Positions 10,337 to 18,339 of a DNA stretch of 64,000 nucleotides are shown here, piece after piece. A model generated the notes under the pieces. The model was not told where the DNA came from. It worked only from the letters and a program-made list of their open reading frames with translations, and searched no databases. Each line of letters starts with the position of its first letter. The stretch's first letter is position 1. Origin of the DNA: CALZIK01 sp945787635 (GTDB lineage: Bacteria; Acidobacteriota; Thermoanaerobaculia; Multivoradales; JAHEKO01); the NCBI GenBank assembly GCA_947259725.1, contig CAMYNM010000016.1, forward strand, positions 1-64,000, read 5' to 3'. Made by a program: the position numbers and the translations under genes.

Positions 10337-11707
10337 ATGCCTAGTTCGCAAGTTCTGGTGGTCTTGTTCTTGGTTGTCGGAGGCACCGCATTGGCTCAGG
10401 ATGCGGCGCCCACGCCGGTAGCCGGTGAGGCAGCGCTCGGCAGCCAACCCTACGACCAGTTCGAGCCGGATTCGTTTTGTGCCGAATGCCATGTGGATAT
10501 AGCGGCCCAGCACGCCCAATCGATGATGTCGCAGTCGTACACCCACGCCTGGGACGAGATCGAGTACTTCGAGCTGGCCCTGCCGCACAGCCAGAAGGAG
10601 CCCAAGGTGGCGGGCGTCCGGGAGGGTTGTAACGGATGCCATGCTCCACTGGCATTCCTCGCCGGTGACATCCCGCCACCGCGGCCCTCGGAGGGTTCGC
10701 GAGCGAACGAGGGCGTGTCCTGCGACCTTTGCCACAGCATCGTCGGCTTCGAGGGTGAGGTTCCGTTCAACTTCAACTACATCGTCGACCCGAGTGACGT
10801 CGAGCAGGGCGTTCGTGGCGGGACCGACAACATGGGACACGACGTGCAGGCGAATCCGTTCCTGCACACCTCGGAATTCTGCGGTACCTGTCACAACGAA
10901 AAGGACCCCTGGGGCCTATGGGTCAAGGCCACACATCTCGAGTGGCAGGAGAGCCCACAAGCGAAGGCCGGGATCATCTGCCAGGACTGCCACATGCCGC
11001 CTGCGGCGGGCAACAGCGCTCCCGACATGGGCGGTGAGGACCGTGCTGATATCCGGCAGCACCTCTTCCACGGAGCCCACGATGCCGCCAAGCTCGCGGG
11101 CTCGGTCGAGGTCCGCCTTCATGCCCGCCAGGTGGAAGTGAAACCGGGCTCCGAGGTCGTCATGGTGGCGACGGTCGTCAATGCGAAGGCCGGGCACATG
11201 ATTCCGACCGGTTCGGCTGAGGAGCGCGTTGTCTGGTTGCACGTAGAAGCCGAGGATGCCAAGGGCGGGCGACACCACTTGCGGGTCGATCGGAAAGGGT
11301 TCGAAGGCGAGTCCTACACCATCGCTTCCACCGAGGCTCTCGCGTACCACGATATCGGCGATATTCAGGAAATCGAGGCTTTCCCGGGTCTCTCGCGCGA
11401 TGGGGACGTACCGGACGGTGATCGAATCTTCCGCCTGCCCTATCTGGATCCTCAAGGGCGAATGACGGTCGCGCAGTGGAACACGGCGGCGTTCGGACCC
11501 GACTACCGCCTGGCTCCGCTCCAGGCCCGCAACGAGACATTCACCTGGCAGCTTCCCAAGGACGTGCCGGTGGGAGCAGTCGAAGTGACCGCGACGGTCT
11601 GGTACTCCAAGCTGGTCTCTTCCGTTGCGGAGTTTCTAGGCGTGCCGCCGGAGGAAAGCGAGGCGGTGATGGTCAGCCAACACAGTACGGTCTTCACCGT
11701 GAAGTAG
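10337..11707 (+). CDS. Secreted pentahaem cytochrome c family protein (456 aa)
   Basis: A longer frame starts at 10298, but ATG 10337 follows CAAGGAGG (10325-10332) at ideal spacing and opens directly into a signal peptide (VLVVLFLVVGGTALAQDA). Five CXXCH haem sites follow at residues 48-52 (CAECH), 98-102 (CNGCH), 129-133 (CDLCH), 182-186 (CGTCH) and 215-219 (CQDCH), with extra His residues as possible sixth ligands. The C-terminal half (about 240-456) has no haem sites and looks like a beta-sandwich. The architecture resembles cytochrome c554-type or other multihaem electron-transfer proteins of the periplasm; the redox partner is unknown. A DUF3365 (haem-sensor-like) relic follows directly. 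A decayed copy of its leader region recurs at about 34.8 kb. Confidence 0.88.
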   Translation: MPSSQVLVVLFLVVGGTALAQDAAPTPVAGEAALGSQPYDQFEPDSFCAECHVDIAAQHAQSMMSQSYTHAWDEIEYFELALPHSQKEPKVAGVREGCNGCHAPLAFLAGDIPPPRPSEGSRANEGVSCDLCHSIVGFEGEVPFNFNYIVDPSDVEQGVRGGTDNMGHDVQANPFLHTSEFCGTCHNEKDPWGLWVKATHLEWQESPQAKAGIICQDCHMPPAAGNSAPDMGGEDRADIRQHLFHGAHDAAKLAGSVEVRLHARQVEVKPGSEVVMVATVVNAKAGHMIPTGSAEERVVWLHVEAEDAKGGRHHLRVDRKGFEGESYTIASTEALAYHDIGDIQEIEAFPGLSRDGDVPDGDRIFRLPYLDPQGRMTVAQWNTAAFGPDYRLAPLQARNETFTWQLPKDVPVGAVEVTATVWYSKLVSSVAEFLGVPPEESEAVMVSQHSTVFTVK

Positions 11708-11785
11708 GCGAGGCCGCCACTGCGCAGGAGCCCTGAAGGCGCTGCCTCGGCGAGCGTCGAGCACCACCTTCCTCGAAGAGCGTAG

Positions 11786-12060
11786 ACGGAACCTTCGCAG
11801 GGGTCGTTCGTCAATGAGCTGGGCCTTCGTTTGATGACGGCGCTCGGCGAGCAACTCGGGGCCGGCGCACCCGCCGACGCCATCACCGTGTGCTCGGCGA
11901 TCGCCCCGGCGGCCGCTACTGAGATCAGTCGGGAGGGGCTCGAAATCCGCCGGATCAGCTTGCGGTATCGGAATCCGGAGAACGCTCCCGACGACTGGGA
12001 GGACGCCTGGCTGAATCGCTTTGAGGGAAGCTTCGCCGATCAAATTCCCCCGAGGGTCAA
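11786..12060 (+). pseudogene. DUF3365 (Tll0287-like haem-binding domain) fragment
   Basis: An open frame after the stop at 11783 encodes a stretch that matches the DUF3365 core: a helix with small residues, then DAITVCSAIAPAAATEIS, then RISLRYRNPENAPDDWE, the family's most conserved block. Signal peptide and N-terminal third are missing, and after about residue 90 the similarity is lost while the frame drifts on to 12190 and overlaps the end of pckG on the other strand. No good start codon or SD exists (only TTG 11831). DUF3365 proteins are periplasmic c-type haem sensors or redox proteins, which fits the cytochrome gene just upstream. I call it a remnant, not an expressed gene. Confidence 0.7.
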
Positions 12061-12176
12061 CCTTCAGGCGCTCCCCGGCCATTCGCGAGAGGGGCACTTG
12101 TTTCCAGGGGGCACCTATTCCAGGCGGGCGCCCGCTGAGGCCCGATTCCGAGGCCCGCATCCCCGAGACGCGTCAG

Positions 12177-13919
12177 CTACAGCCTGCTGACGAGCATCTC
12201 CCGCTCAAGGATCAGCTCCTTGGGCAGGTGGTCGCTGAGATCGAGGAACAGCTCCTCGTGTCCGAGCGTCTGCCGCTTCCAGGTCTTGCGATCGACCTCC
12301 ATTACCTCGTCCCAGGCCTCGCGCGGGAAGTCTAGGCCGTCCCAGCGGATGTCCTCGTAGCGCGGCACCCAGCCGATCGGGGTCTCCTGGGCCTTGGCGC
12401 CGAAGCGCGAGCGCTCGACGATCCATTCCAGGATCCGCATGTTCTCGCGGAAGCCGGGCCACAGGAAGTTGCCTTTGCTGTCCTTGCGGAACCAGTTGAC
12501 GTGGAAGAAGCGGGGCAGCTCGGAGAGCCGCTTGCCCATCTTGATCCAGTGCCGGAAGTAGTCGCCCATGTGGTAGCCGCAAAACGGCAGCATCGCCATC
12601 GGGTCGCGCCGGATCTTGCCCACCTCTCCGGTCTTGAACGCCTGGTACACGAGTGGCATCGTCGTCGTGCGGCGTCCGCCAAACACGAGCGCGCTGATCG
12701 GTACCCCCGCGGGATCTTCCCAGGCCGGGTCGATCGTCGGGCACTGGGCCGCGGGTGCGGTAAAGCGGGCATTGGGATGCGAAGAGAGGCGGCCGCAGTC
12801 GGGTGTCCAGTCTTCACCCTTCCAGTCGATCAGGTGTTTCGGAGGCTCGGCCGTCATGCCTTCCCACCAGACGTCTCCGCCGTCGGTCAGCGCGACGTTG
12901 GTGAAGATCGAGTTGGCTCTCATCGACTCCATCGCGTTGGGGTTGGTCTCGTAGGAGGTTCCCGGAGCCACTCCGAAGAATCCGGCCTCGGGGTTGATCG
13001 CCCGGAGTTGGCCGGTCGCGTCGGGCTTGATCCAAGCGATGTCGTCGCCGACGGTCGAGATCTTCCAGCCTTCGTAGGCGTCGGGTGGGACGAGCATCGC
13101 GAAGTTGGTCTTGCCGCAGGCGCTCGGGAACGCCGCGGCGATGTAGGTCGTCTCACGGCCAGGCGGCTGGACGCCCATGATCAGCATGTGCTCGGCCATC
13201 CAGCCCTCGTCTCGGGCCATGGTCGAAGCGATGCGCAGGGCGAGACACTTCTTGCCGAGCAGCGCGTTGCCGCCGTAGCCGCTGCCGTACGACCAGATCT
13301 CGCGGTCCTCGGGGAAGTGGACGATGTACTTGCTGGCGGCGTTGCAGGGCCAGCTCACGTCCGGCTCACCGGGCCTGAGCGGCATCCCGACCGAGTGCAT
13401 GCACGGCACAAACCTCCCGTTGCCGAGCACCTCCAGCACCTTGCTGCCCATCCGCGTCATGATCCGCATGTTGACCACGACGTAGGGCGAATCGGTGATC
13501 TCGACTCCGATGTGGGCGATCGGCGAGCCCAGGGGTCCCATGCTGAACGGGATCACGTACATCGTGCGGCCCTTCATGCAGTCGCGAAACAGCGACAAGA
13601 GCTTCGATTTCATGTCCGCCGGGTCGACCCAGTTGTTCGTCGGGCCAGCGTCGTCTCGGTTCCTCGAGCAGATAAAGGTCCGGTCCTCCACGCGGGCCAC
13701 GTCGGCCGGGTCCGAACGGCAGAGGAAGCTGTTGGGCCGCAGTGTCTCGTTGAGCTTCGTGAAGGTCCCCGCCTCGACCATCCTGGCGCACAGCAGGTCG
13801 TACTCCTCCTGCGAGCCGTCGCACCAGTGGATTCGATCGGGCGAGCAGAGCTCGGTCATCTCGTCGACCCAGCTCAGCAAGCTTGGGTTGGTGGTTCGTG
13901 TCGCTGTCGCAAATACCAT
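12177..13919 (-). CDS. pckG: Phosphoenolpyruvate carboxykinase, GTP-dependent (580 aa)
   Basis: Cytosolic enzyme that converts oxaloacetate + GTP to PEP + CO2 + GDP, the first committed step of gluconeogenesis. The GTP-type kinase-1 loop is PSACGKTNF with ACGKTN at residues 267-272; the metal-binding kinase-2 motif GDDIAWIKPD is at 291-300. The substrate region EIWSYGSGYGGNALLGKKC is conserved. Length (580) is close to the usual about 600 for the GTP family and unlike the about 540 of ATP-type PckA. ATG 13919 has GGAGG just upstream (minus strand). The 3' end touches the DUF3365 relic on the opposite strand. Intact and confident. Confidence 0.97.
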   Translation of the reverse strand: MVFATATRTTNPSLLSWVDEMTELCSPDRIHWCDGSQEEYDLLCARMVEAGTFTKLNETLRPNSFLCRSDPADVARVEDRTFICSRNRDDAGPTNNWVDPADMKSKLLSLFRDCMKGRTMYVIPFSMGPLGSPIAHIGVEITDSPYVVVNMRIMTRMGSKVLEVLGNGRFVPCMHSVGMPLRPGEPDVSWPCNAASKYIVHFPEDREIWSYGSGYGGNALLGKKCLALRIASTMARDEGWMAEHMLIMGVQPPGRETTYIAAAFPSACGKTNFAMLVPPDAYEGWKISTVGDDIAWIKPDATGQLRAINPEAGFFGVAPGTSYETNPNAMESMRANSIFTNVALTDGGDVWWEGMTAEPPKHLIDWKGEDWTPDCGRLSSHPNARFTAPAAQCPTIDPAWEDPAGVPISALVFGGRRTTTMPLVYQAFKTGEVGKIRRDPMAMLPFCGYHMGDYFRHWIKMGKRLSELPRFFHVNWFRKDSKGNFLWPGFRENMRILEWIVERSRFGAKAQETPIGWVPRYEDIRWDGLDFPREAWDEVMEVDRKTWKRQTLGHEELFLDLSDHLPKELILEREMLVSRL

Positions 13920-14337
13920 GGCGTCCTCCGTTTATCTGAAGGCCGGTCAAGCGGAAGCCCAGCAGTCTGGATGAGTCCTTGGACCCTGTGACGTTCCGAC
14001 CCCGGCCTTCGCCGGGGTGTGGCTCTATCGAGGCAGGTACAACGTTACGCCCGACTCTGCCGCACCGTCACCACCCGGACGGGCAGGCAACGAGCGGTTC
14101 CAGCGAAATGGCTGGTACTCAAGCCTCGGGCTCTGAGTTTCCTCAGGAGAGCTCTTGTCGAGGCCAGCCTTAGGCTACGAATCATCAGACAGAGGGAGAA
14201 CACCCCTCGGGGTGGGCAACGTCTTACCTCTTGCTCGCTGCGTTCAACGGGGAATCGTGAACCTAGGGGGTGCATCAGGGGGCCAGGAGTCGAGATCAAA
14301 TGGTAGCGTGGACGGCTTCAACAGGGGAGATGAGGAA
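13920..14337. other. 418-bp intergenic region with a strong GC hairpin
   Basis: Holds the upstream region of pckG (minus strand). A perfect 7-bp stem with a CTTC loop, CCCCGGC-CTTC-GCCGGGG, lies at 14000-14017, without a T tract, so it is not a typical intrinsic terminator. A smaller palindrome CACCCCTCGGGGTG is at 14201-14214. No reading frame here looks coding. Confidence 0.5.
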
Positions 14338-14640
14338 ATGCCGACGGTTTCGATCTCGACAATACTCCAGGTAGTCATGGCCATGGGGCTGCTCAACGTG
14401 TGGTTGGTGCGTGCGGGGTCGGCGACGTCTTATCGTGGCGGCGATGCCCGGTCGCTCAAAGAGGACTTCGCGGCTTACGGCCTTCCGGACCTTTTCTTCT
14501 ACCTGGTCGGGGTGCTCAAAATCAGTTCGGCGCTCATGCTGATCGCCGGGATCTGGATCGAGACTCTGGTCCTGCAGGCAAGCGCCATTGTCGCCGTGCT
14601 GATGGTGGGTGCCTTGGTGATGCACGTCAAGGTGAAGGTC
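14338..14640 (+). pseudogene. DoxX-like small membrane protein, 3' truncated
   Basis: ATG 14338 (after GGGGAGATGAGGAA) opens about 100 residues typical of the DoxX/DoxX-like four-helix family: TM1 TILQVVMAMGLLNVWLVRA, the conserved middle (SLKEDFAAYGLPDLFFYLVG), TM2-TM3 (VLKISSALMLIAGIWI; VLQASAIVAVLMVGALVMHV) and the usual H-V-K-V-K. The last helix is absent: after VKVK the frame runs into unrelated sequence that, one frame over, is the end of a Nei/Fpg glycosylase gene. The junction is near 14640. The fused frame stays open to 14901, so a chimeric protein could be made, but it is probably non-functional. Confidence 0.78.
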
Positions 14641-14641
14641 G

Positions 14642-14872
14642 CTGCCGGAGGCCGAGGCCAGGATCCATCCGAGGCGCCGAGCACGCGAGTGCACGGGCGC
14701 CGGAGCCGAGCGATCCGCGCATCGGTTCTGGGTCTATGGTCGTCCGAACGCTCCGTGCCGGGTTTGTGCGCAGACTTTGAAGGTCGAGGGCATCGGCGGG
14801 CGCAAGTGCTTCTGGTGTCCGACCTGCCAGCCCGTAGAAGTCGACAAGCGGAAGAGGGGGTCGAGCTCCTGA
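14642..14872 (+). pseudogene. Nei/Fpg DNA glycosylase C-terminal zinc-finger fragment
   Basis: In the frame starting 14642 the translation reads LPEAEARIHPRRRARE, like the helical region of Nei/Fpg glycosylases. It then jumps to HRFWVYGRPNAPCRVCAQ and GGRKCFWCPTCQ, the terminal zinc finger of this base-excision repair family. The four zinc cysteines are at codons 14756, 14765, 14816 and 14825 (C-x2-C ... C-x2-C), and the frame stops at 14872 a few residues later, as in intact proteins. The catalytic N-terminal domain is absent and there seems to be an internal deletion near 14719. It has no start signal of its own and sits directly behind the truncated DoxX gene. Confidence 0.82.
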
Positions 14873-14882
14873 AGCTCGGGCT

Positions 14883-15500
14883 GTGCTCCGATTCGCTCTA
14901 AGCGCGCCAGCGTTGCGGTTCCTCCCGAGATCGGCCTCGGTGACCGTGTTCTTGATTCTCGCCGCATGCTCGACCACGCCCCGCGGCCAACCAGAGGAGA
15001 ATTGGATGGAGTATCTGAAGACCCTTCGATCTTTGGAGGAAGCCGGCGCGCCTCTCGAGGAGGGTAGTGAAGAGGAGCGACGGGCAGTCGAGCGCTTTCA
15101 GAATCTGCTGAGCGACTTCAAAGCGCCCGACTTTGGTGAACGGATACCGGAGGTCTATGCCAGGGATGTGTTTTTCAACGACACGATCAAGACCGTCCAT
15201 GGAACCGAAGACCTTCAGGAGTACCTGACGAAAACCGGCGAGGCGATCGACAAGGGCACGGTCGAGTTCCTAGACCTCGTCTCCGACAAAGGGAACTACT
15301 ACTTTCGCTGGGCGATGACGATTCGATTCAAGCGATTCGCGCGGGGCCAGGACAAGCGCTCTGTCGGGATGACCCACGTGCGATTCGATTCGGCGGGCAA
15401 GGTCGTCCTACATCAGGACTTCTGGGATTCCGCCGGAGGCCTGTTCGAGCACGTTCCGGCTCTGGGCTGGATGCTACGACGAGCCAAGAAAGGGCTCTGA
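14883..15500 (+). CDS. Lipoprotein with NTF2/SnoaL-like fold (205 aa)
   Basis: The N-terminus has a positively charged stretch, a hydrophobic segment and a lipobox ending in L-A-A-C, so it is probably a lipid-anchored periplasmic protein. The remaining about 150 residues (YARDVFFNDTIKTVHGTEDL; YFRWAMTIRFKRFARGQDK; GMTHVRFDSAGKVVLHQDFW) have the pattern of the nuclear transport factor 2 / SnoaL cone-shaped fold. Relatives are often encoded beside flavoproteins or lipid-modifying genes. GTG 14883 is used as start; a later in-frame GTG near 14938 would still leave the lipobox. Its 5' end overlaps the tail of the DoxX/Nei chimeric frame. Substrate unknown. Confidence 0.75.
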   Translation: MLRFALSAPALRFLPRSASVTVFLILAACSTTPRGQPEENWMEYLKTLRSLEEAGAPLEEGSEEERRAVERFQNLLSDFKAPDFGERIPEVYARDVFFNDTIKTVHGTEDLQEYLTKTGEAIDKGTVEFLDLVSDKGNYYFRWAMTIRFKRFARGQDKRSVGMTHVRFDSAGKVVLHQDFWDSAGGLFEHVPALGWMLRRAKKGL

Positions 15501-15551
15501 GTGGCTCGAAGCAACCGCTTCGGCGGATCGTTGCTGCCGTACAATCGGTGA

Positions 15552-16547
15552 ATGCCCACCAAGTCGGACAGTCCGGGCTCGAGCGGCGCTCCTTCGGAGC
15601 AGGTAGTTCACGAGCTCATGGCTGAGCTCCGCAAGGCTTTTGATCTGGCGACACCGCTCGGCGACGGATCCCTAGGCGACGCCGTCGAGCGCCGCATCCG
15701 TTCGCTGAAGCTCGGGGGCACGCCGGCATGGGGTAGCGAAGGTTCGATGACCCAATTGGCGAAGGAAGAATCTGGTGCACTCGATTTCTACTATCGCCCG
15801 CATCTGTTCCCCGATATGGACCCGGCGTTGCGCCTCGGCCATCGGCTTCAGTTCGACCTGCTGCCCCGCCATCTGCCGGAGGAGAGCCCGCTGCGAATCG
15901 CCGCCTTGCTCGAGTCGTACTGCCACTTGAGCGGGGACCTGCTGGGCTGGCGGCTCGAAGAGGACGGGCTGTTTCTATGGATTGCCGACGTTTCCGGCCA
16001 CGGCGTGCGCGCGGGTCTGGCGGCCGCGACCCTGTACTTCTTGATCGACAGCATCGAGGAAGGGCTTTCCCCGGCGGTGTTTGCGCGGCGAGTCAACGAG
16101 CGAATGCTGGCGGCCAGGAATTCCGGGGATCCAAGAGCGCTTTTCGCCACCGCCGTCTGGCTCCGGGCCGGAGCTAATGGACGGGTCACTTATGCATCCT
16201 CCGGCCACAATCCGATCCTGCTGCTCCGGTCGACGGGCGAGGTCGAGTTCCTGGAGTCGACGGGAACGCCTCTCGGGCTTTTGGCGCAACAGACCTTCGA
16301 CGACAGGCGGTTCGAGCTCGGCGAGAACGACGTTCTGTGTCTTTTTACGGACGGGCTGGTCGAGGCGAAGAGCCCGGACGAAGAAGAGTTCGGCACAGAT
16401 CGGCTCGCCGAGATTGGGCGGCGTCGCAGCGGCTCACCAATGGACCTGACCCGCGCGATCTACCGGGCGGTCAGGGAGCACCAGACCACGAGTCTTCTCG
16501 ATGACGACTTGACCTACATGGTGGTCGAGCGGGCGGTCGGAGGCTGA
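15552..16547 (+). CDS. PP2C-type Ser/Thr phosphatase, SpoIIE/RsbU family (331 aa)
   Basis: Predicted cytosolic phosphatase of the kind that dephosphorylates anti-sigma-factor antagonists in partner-switching stress pathways. After an about 90-residue N-terminal section with no recognised sensor domain comes the full SpoIIE core: SGDLLGW (127-133), IADVSGHGVRAGLAA with metal ligand D146, YASSGHNPILLL, FTDGLVEA, and the C-terminal DDDLTYMVVE. ATG 15552 is used although the SD is weak. No RsbV/RsbW-like partner lies in the window, so the target is unknown. Confident on family, not on role. Confidence 0.9.
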   Translation: MPTKSDSPGSSGAPSEQVVHELMAELRKAFDLATPLGDGSLGDAVERRIRSLKLGGTPAWGSEGSMTQLAKEESGALDFYYRPHLFPDMDPALRLGHRLQFDLLPRHLPEESPLRIAALLESYCHLSGDLLGWRLEEDGLFLWIADVSGHGVRAGLAAATLYFLIDSIEEGLSPAVFARRVNERMLAARNSGDPRALFATAVWLRAGANGRVTYASSGHNPILLLRSTGEVEFLESTGTPLGLLAQQTFDDRRFELGENDVLCLFTDGLVEAKSPDEEEFGTDRLAEIGRRRSGSPMDLTRAIYRAVREHQTTSLLDDDLTYMVVERAVGG

Positions 16548-16605
16548 GGCCTCCACGCATTCCGGATTGGCCGCGAGGACGATGTGGCTAGAAGCCTGGC
16601 CATGA

Positions 16606-16836
16606 AGCGATCTGAGCACTGCCGGCCTCGACCGATCCACCGACGCGGTGCTCCAGGTGGAGCTCGTCGAAGACTTCACCCACGTTCCGAGTCACAAGCA
16701 GCGCACGGCTCTCTTTCTGGCCGCCATGAGACATTTCGCTCTGGAGATCGAGCGATCCGGGTGGCGCGGTGCCTAGTTGCGGCTCGAAGATCGGCGCAAC
16801 GACGGCAGCCTGCGCTCGCAGTTGCGGCGCGCGTGG
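16606..16836 (+). pseudogene. Deoxyribodipyrimidine photolyase-related protein, N-terminal fragment (frameshifted)
   Basis: Frame 16606-16776 encodes LDRSTDAVLQVELVEDFTHV, then PSHKQRTALFLAAMRHFALE and IERSGWR before a stop at 16774. This is the hallmark start of the photolyase/cryptochrome-related (DPRP, FeS-BCP-type) proteins, where HHK..I.LFLSAMRHFA is conserved. Family similarity resumes in another frame after 16777 as RLEDRRNDGSLRSQLRRA, equivalent to the family's LDDPxNTGSxxxEL block, so a frameshift sits near 16772. The first about 20 codons are missing, and everything after about 16836 is replaced by a SOUL-domain C-terminus. Clearly a relic. Confidence 0.75.
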
Positions 16837-17127
16837 CAGGGGCTCCTGATGACTTTCGTCATGCCGACCAAGTACATCCTCGAAACCCTGCCTCGACCAC
16901 TCGACCCCCTTGTCGAGATCAGCATGATCTCGCCGAAGCGCGTCGCGACTATTCGATTCTCCGGTTTGATGAACAAGAAGAAGTTCGTTCGCTACAGCAC
17001 CGAGCTTTCGAACTGGATCGAAAGCAACGGATACACCGCCGTTTCGCCGCCGCGTTCGGCAGGCTACAACCCGCCCTGGACGCTGCCGCCCTTGCGCCGC
17101 AACGAGATACACATCGACATCGAGTAG
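16837..17127 (+). pseudogene. SOUL-family haem-binding protein, C-terminal fragment
   Basis: About 97 residues that match the end of bacterial SOUL/HBP proteins: FVMPTKYILETLPRPLDP, VATIRFSGLMNKKKF, and the highly conserved tail YNPPWTLPPLRRNEIHIDIE. Intact members are about 180-210 residues with a signal peptide or membrane helix; the first half is missing. It is joined in frame to the photolyase-related fragment, so the frame from 16777 to 17127 could be read as a 116-residue hybrid. The upstream edge (16837) is an estimate from where similarity changes. Confidence 0.75.
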
Positions 17128-17136
17128 TTGGGTACC

Positions 17137-18252
17137 ATGAGCTGTAGTCGATCAACCAGTTGCCTGCTCTCCACGGCGCTCCTCGCTCTGGCGGTCTCTT
17201 CTCCCAGCGGGGCCACCGATCTGGGCGTCGCTCTCCGTGGCGCGCCGCCCGCCGGCACGCTCGTCTTCCAAATCTACGACGATCCCGACGCTTTCGGTCG
17301 TTTCCGTGACCCGGCTCGGGAGATCGTCCTTCCGGCGCAGGGGGACGACGAGTATCTCCTCCGCGATGTCGAGGAGGGTGAGATCGCGCTTCTCGTGTAC
17401 GTCGACCAGAACGGCGACGGCGCTCTCGACAGGAACTTCATCGGCATCCCGCGCGAGTCGATCGGCATTTCGAACGACTACCGACCCAAAGGGCCACCCA
17501 GCTTCGACCGTGCCAGCTTCCGGATCGAGGAAGACACCGCGATCGAAATCGAGCTCTTCCGCGTCCTTGGTGAACGCGGCCAGATAGGCGTCGGCCTCGG
17601 CGCCATCGGTCGTGGCAGCCCCTATCGCGGCTCGACTCAGTCCGTTTATCAGCTGATCCCGACAATCGTCTACATCGGCGACCGTCTGCAGTGGCTCGGA
17701 CCCGAGATCAGCTTTGGTCTCGCGGGGAGCGACACGGCTCGACTGGCCCTGAGCGCTTCGTACAGAATCGGGAGCTACGAGGCGGACGACAGCCCGGTTC
17801 TTGTCGATCTCGGCGATCGGGAGAGCACGTTGCTGCTTGGTCTGGGTCTCGAGTTCGATCTGCCAAGAGGCTTCGAGCTGGCGGCCGCCTATCGACACGA
17901 CGCTCTGGATCGTATCGGAGGCGGCATCGCCGAGCTGGCACTGGCCCGAGGCTTTCAGGTCGGAATCGTCCGATTCTCACCAGAGCTTTCGCTATCATGG
18001 ACAAGCAGCGACATAAGCAATCACGAGTTCGGCGTTCCGGAGGAGGCTTCCAGGCAAGACCGGCCGGCATACGCTCCGGGGGCCACGACCACACTTGGCC
18101 TCGGTTTTACCAGTATCGCCGAGCTGACCGAAGATTGGCGAGCGTTCCTCAGCGTGACGGGTGAGTTTCTCGACTCGAAGGTACGAAGAAGCCCGATTGT
18201 GGAGGGGGAAACAGTGCTCGCGGGGTTTGTTGCACTTACTTACTCCTTCTAG
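17137..18252 (+). CDS. Outer-membrane protein: DUF2141 domain fused to MipA/OmpV-like barrel (371 aa)
   Basis: A signal peptide (CLLSTALLALAVSSPSGATD) is followed by a DUF2141 domain at about residues 25-135, with the typical LLVYVDQNGDGALDRNFIGI and SNDYRPKGPPSFDRASF blocks. A MipA/OmpV-type beta-barrel follows to the end: RGSPYRGSTQSVYQLIPTIV, alternating amphipathic strands, and a terminal aromatic residue (ALTYSF) for BAM recognition. MipA proteins are outer-membrane scaffolds linked to murein enzymes; DUF2141 usually occurs as a separate small secreted protein, and the fusion suggests they act together. ATG 17137 is preferred over the upstream TTG at 17128. Transport or scaffold role is inferred only from the barrel family. 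Confidence 0.8.
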   Translation: MSCSRSTSCLLSTALLALAVSSPSGATDLGVALRGAPPAGTLVFQIYDDPDAFGRFRDPAREIVLPAQGDDEYLLRDVEEGEIALLVYVDQNGDGALDRNFIGIPRESIGISNDYRPKGPPSFDRASFRIEEDTAIEIELFRVLGERGQIGVGLGAIGRGSPYRGSTQSVYQLIPTIVYIGDRLQWLGPEISFGLAGSDTARLALSASYRIGSYEADDSPVLVDLGDRESTLLLGLGLEFDLPRGFELAAAYRHDALDRIGGGIAELALARGFQVGIVRFSPELSLSWTSSDISNHEFGVPEEASRQDRPAYAPGATTTLGLGFTSIAELTEDWRAFLSVTGEFLDSKVRRSPIVEGETVLAGFVALTYSF

Positions 18253-18339
18253 AGCAGCTGGAGGCCGCTGACGGCCCATGGGTTAGGATCGCGCCGTTCT
18301 TGAGCGGATCCGTCGGCGGAAGCGCGAAGGAGATCAACG

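Noticed and set aside
12501..13991. A 496-codon plus-strand frame over pckG
   Set aside because: Shadow of pckG; no start signal or recognisable domain.
14000..14017. GC-rich hairpin after the pckG promoter region as an intrinsic terminator
   Set aside because: It has a strong stem but no run of T on either side.
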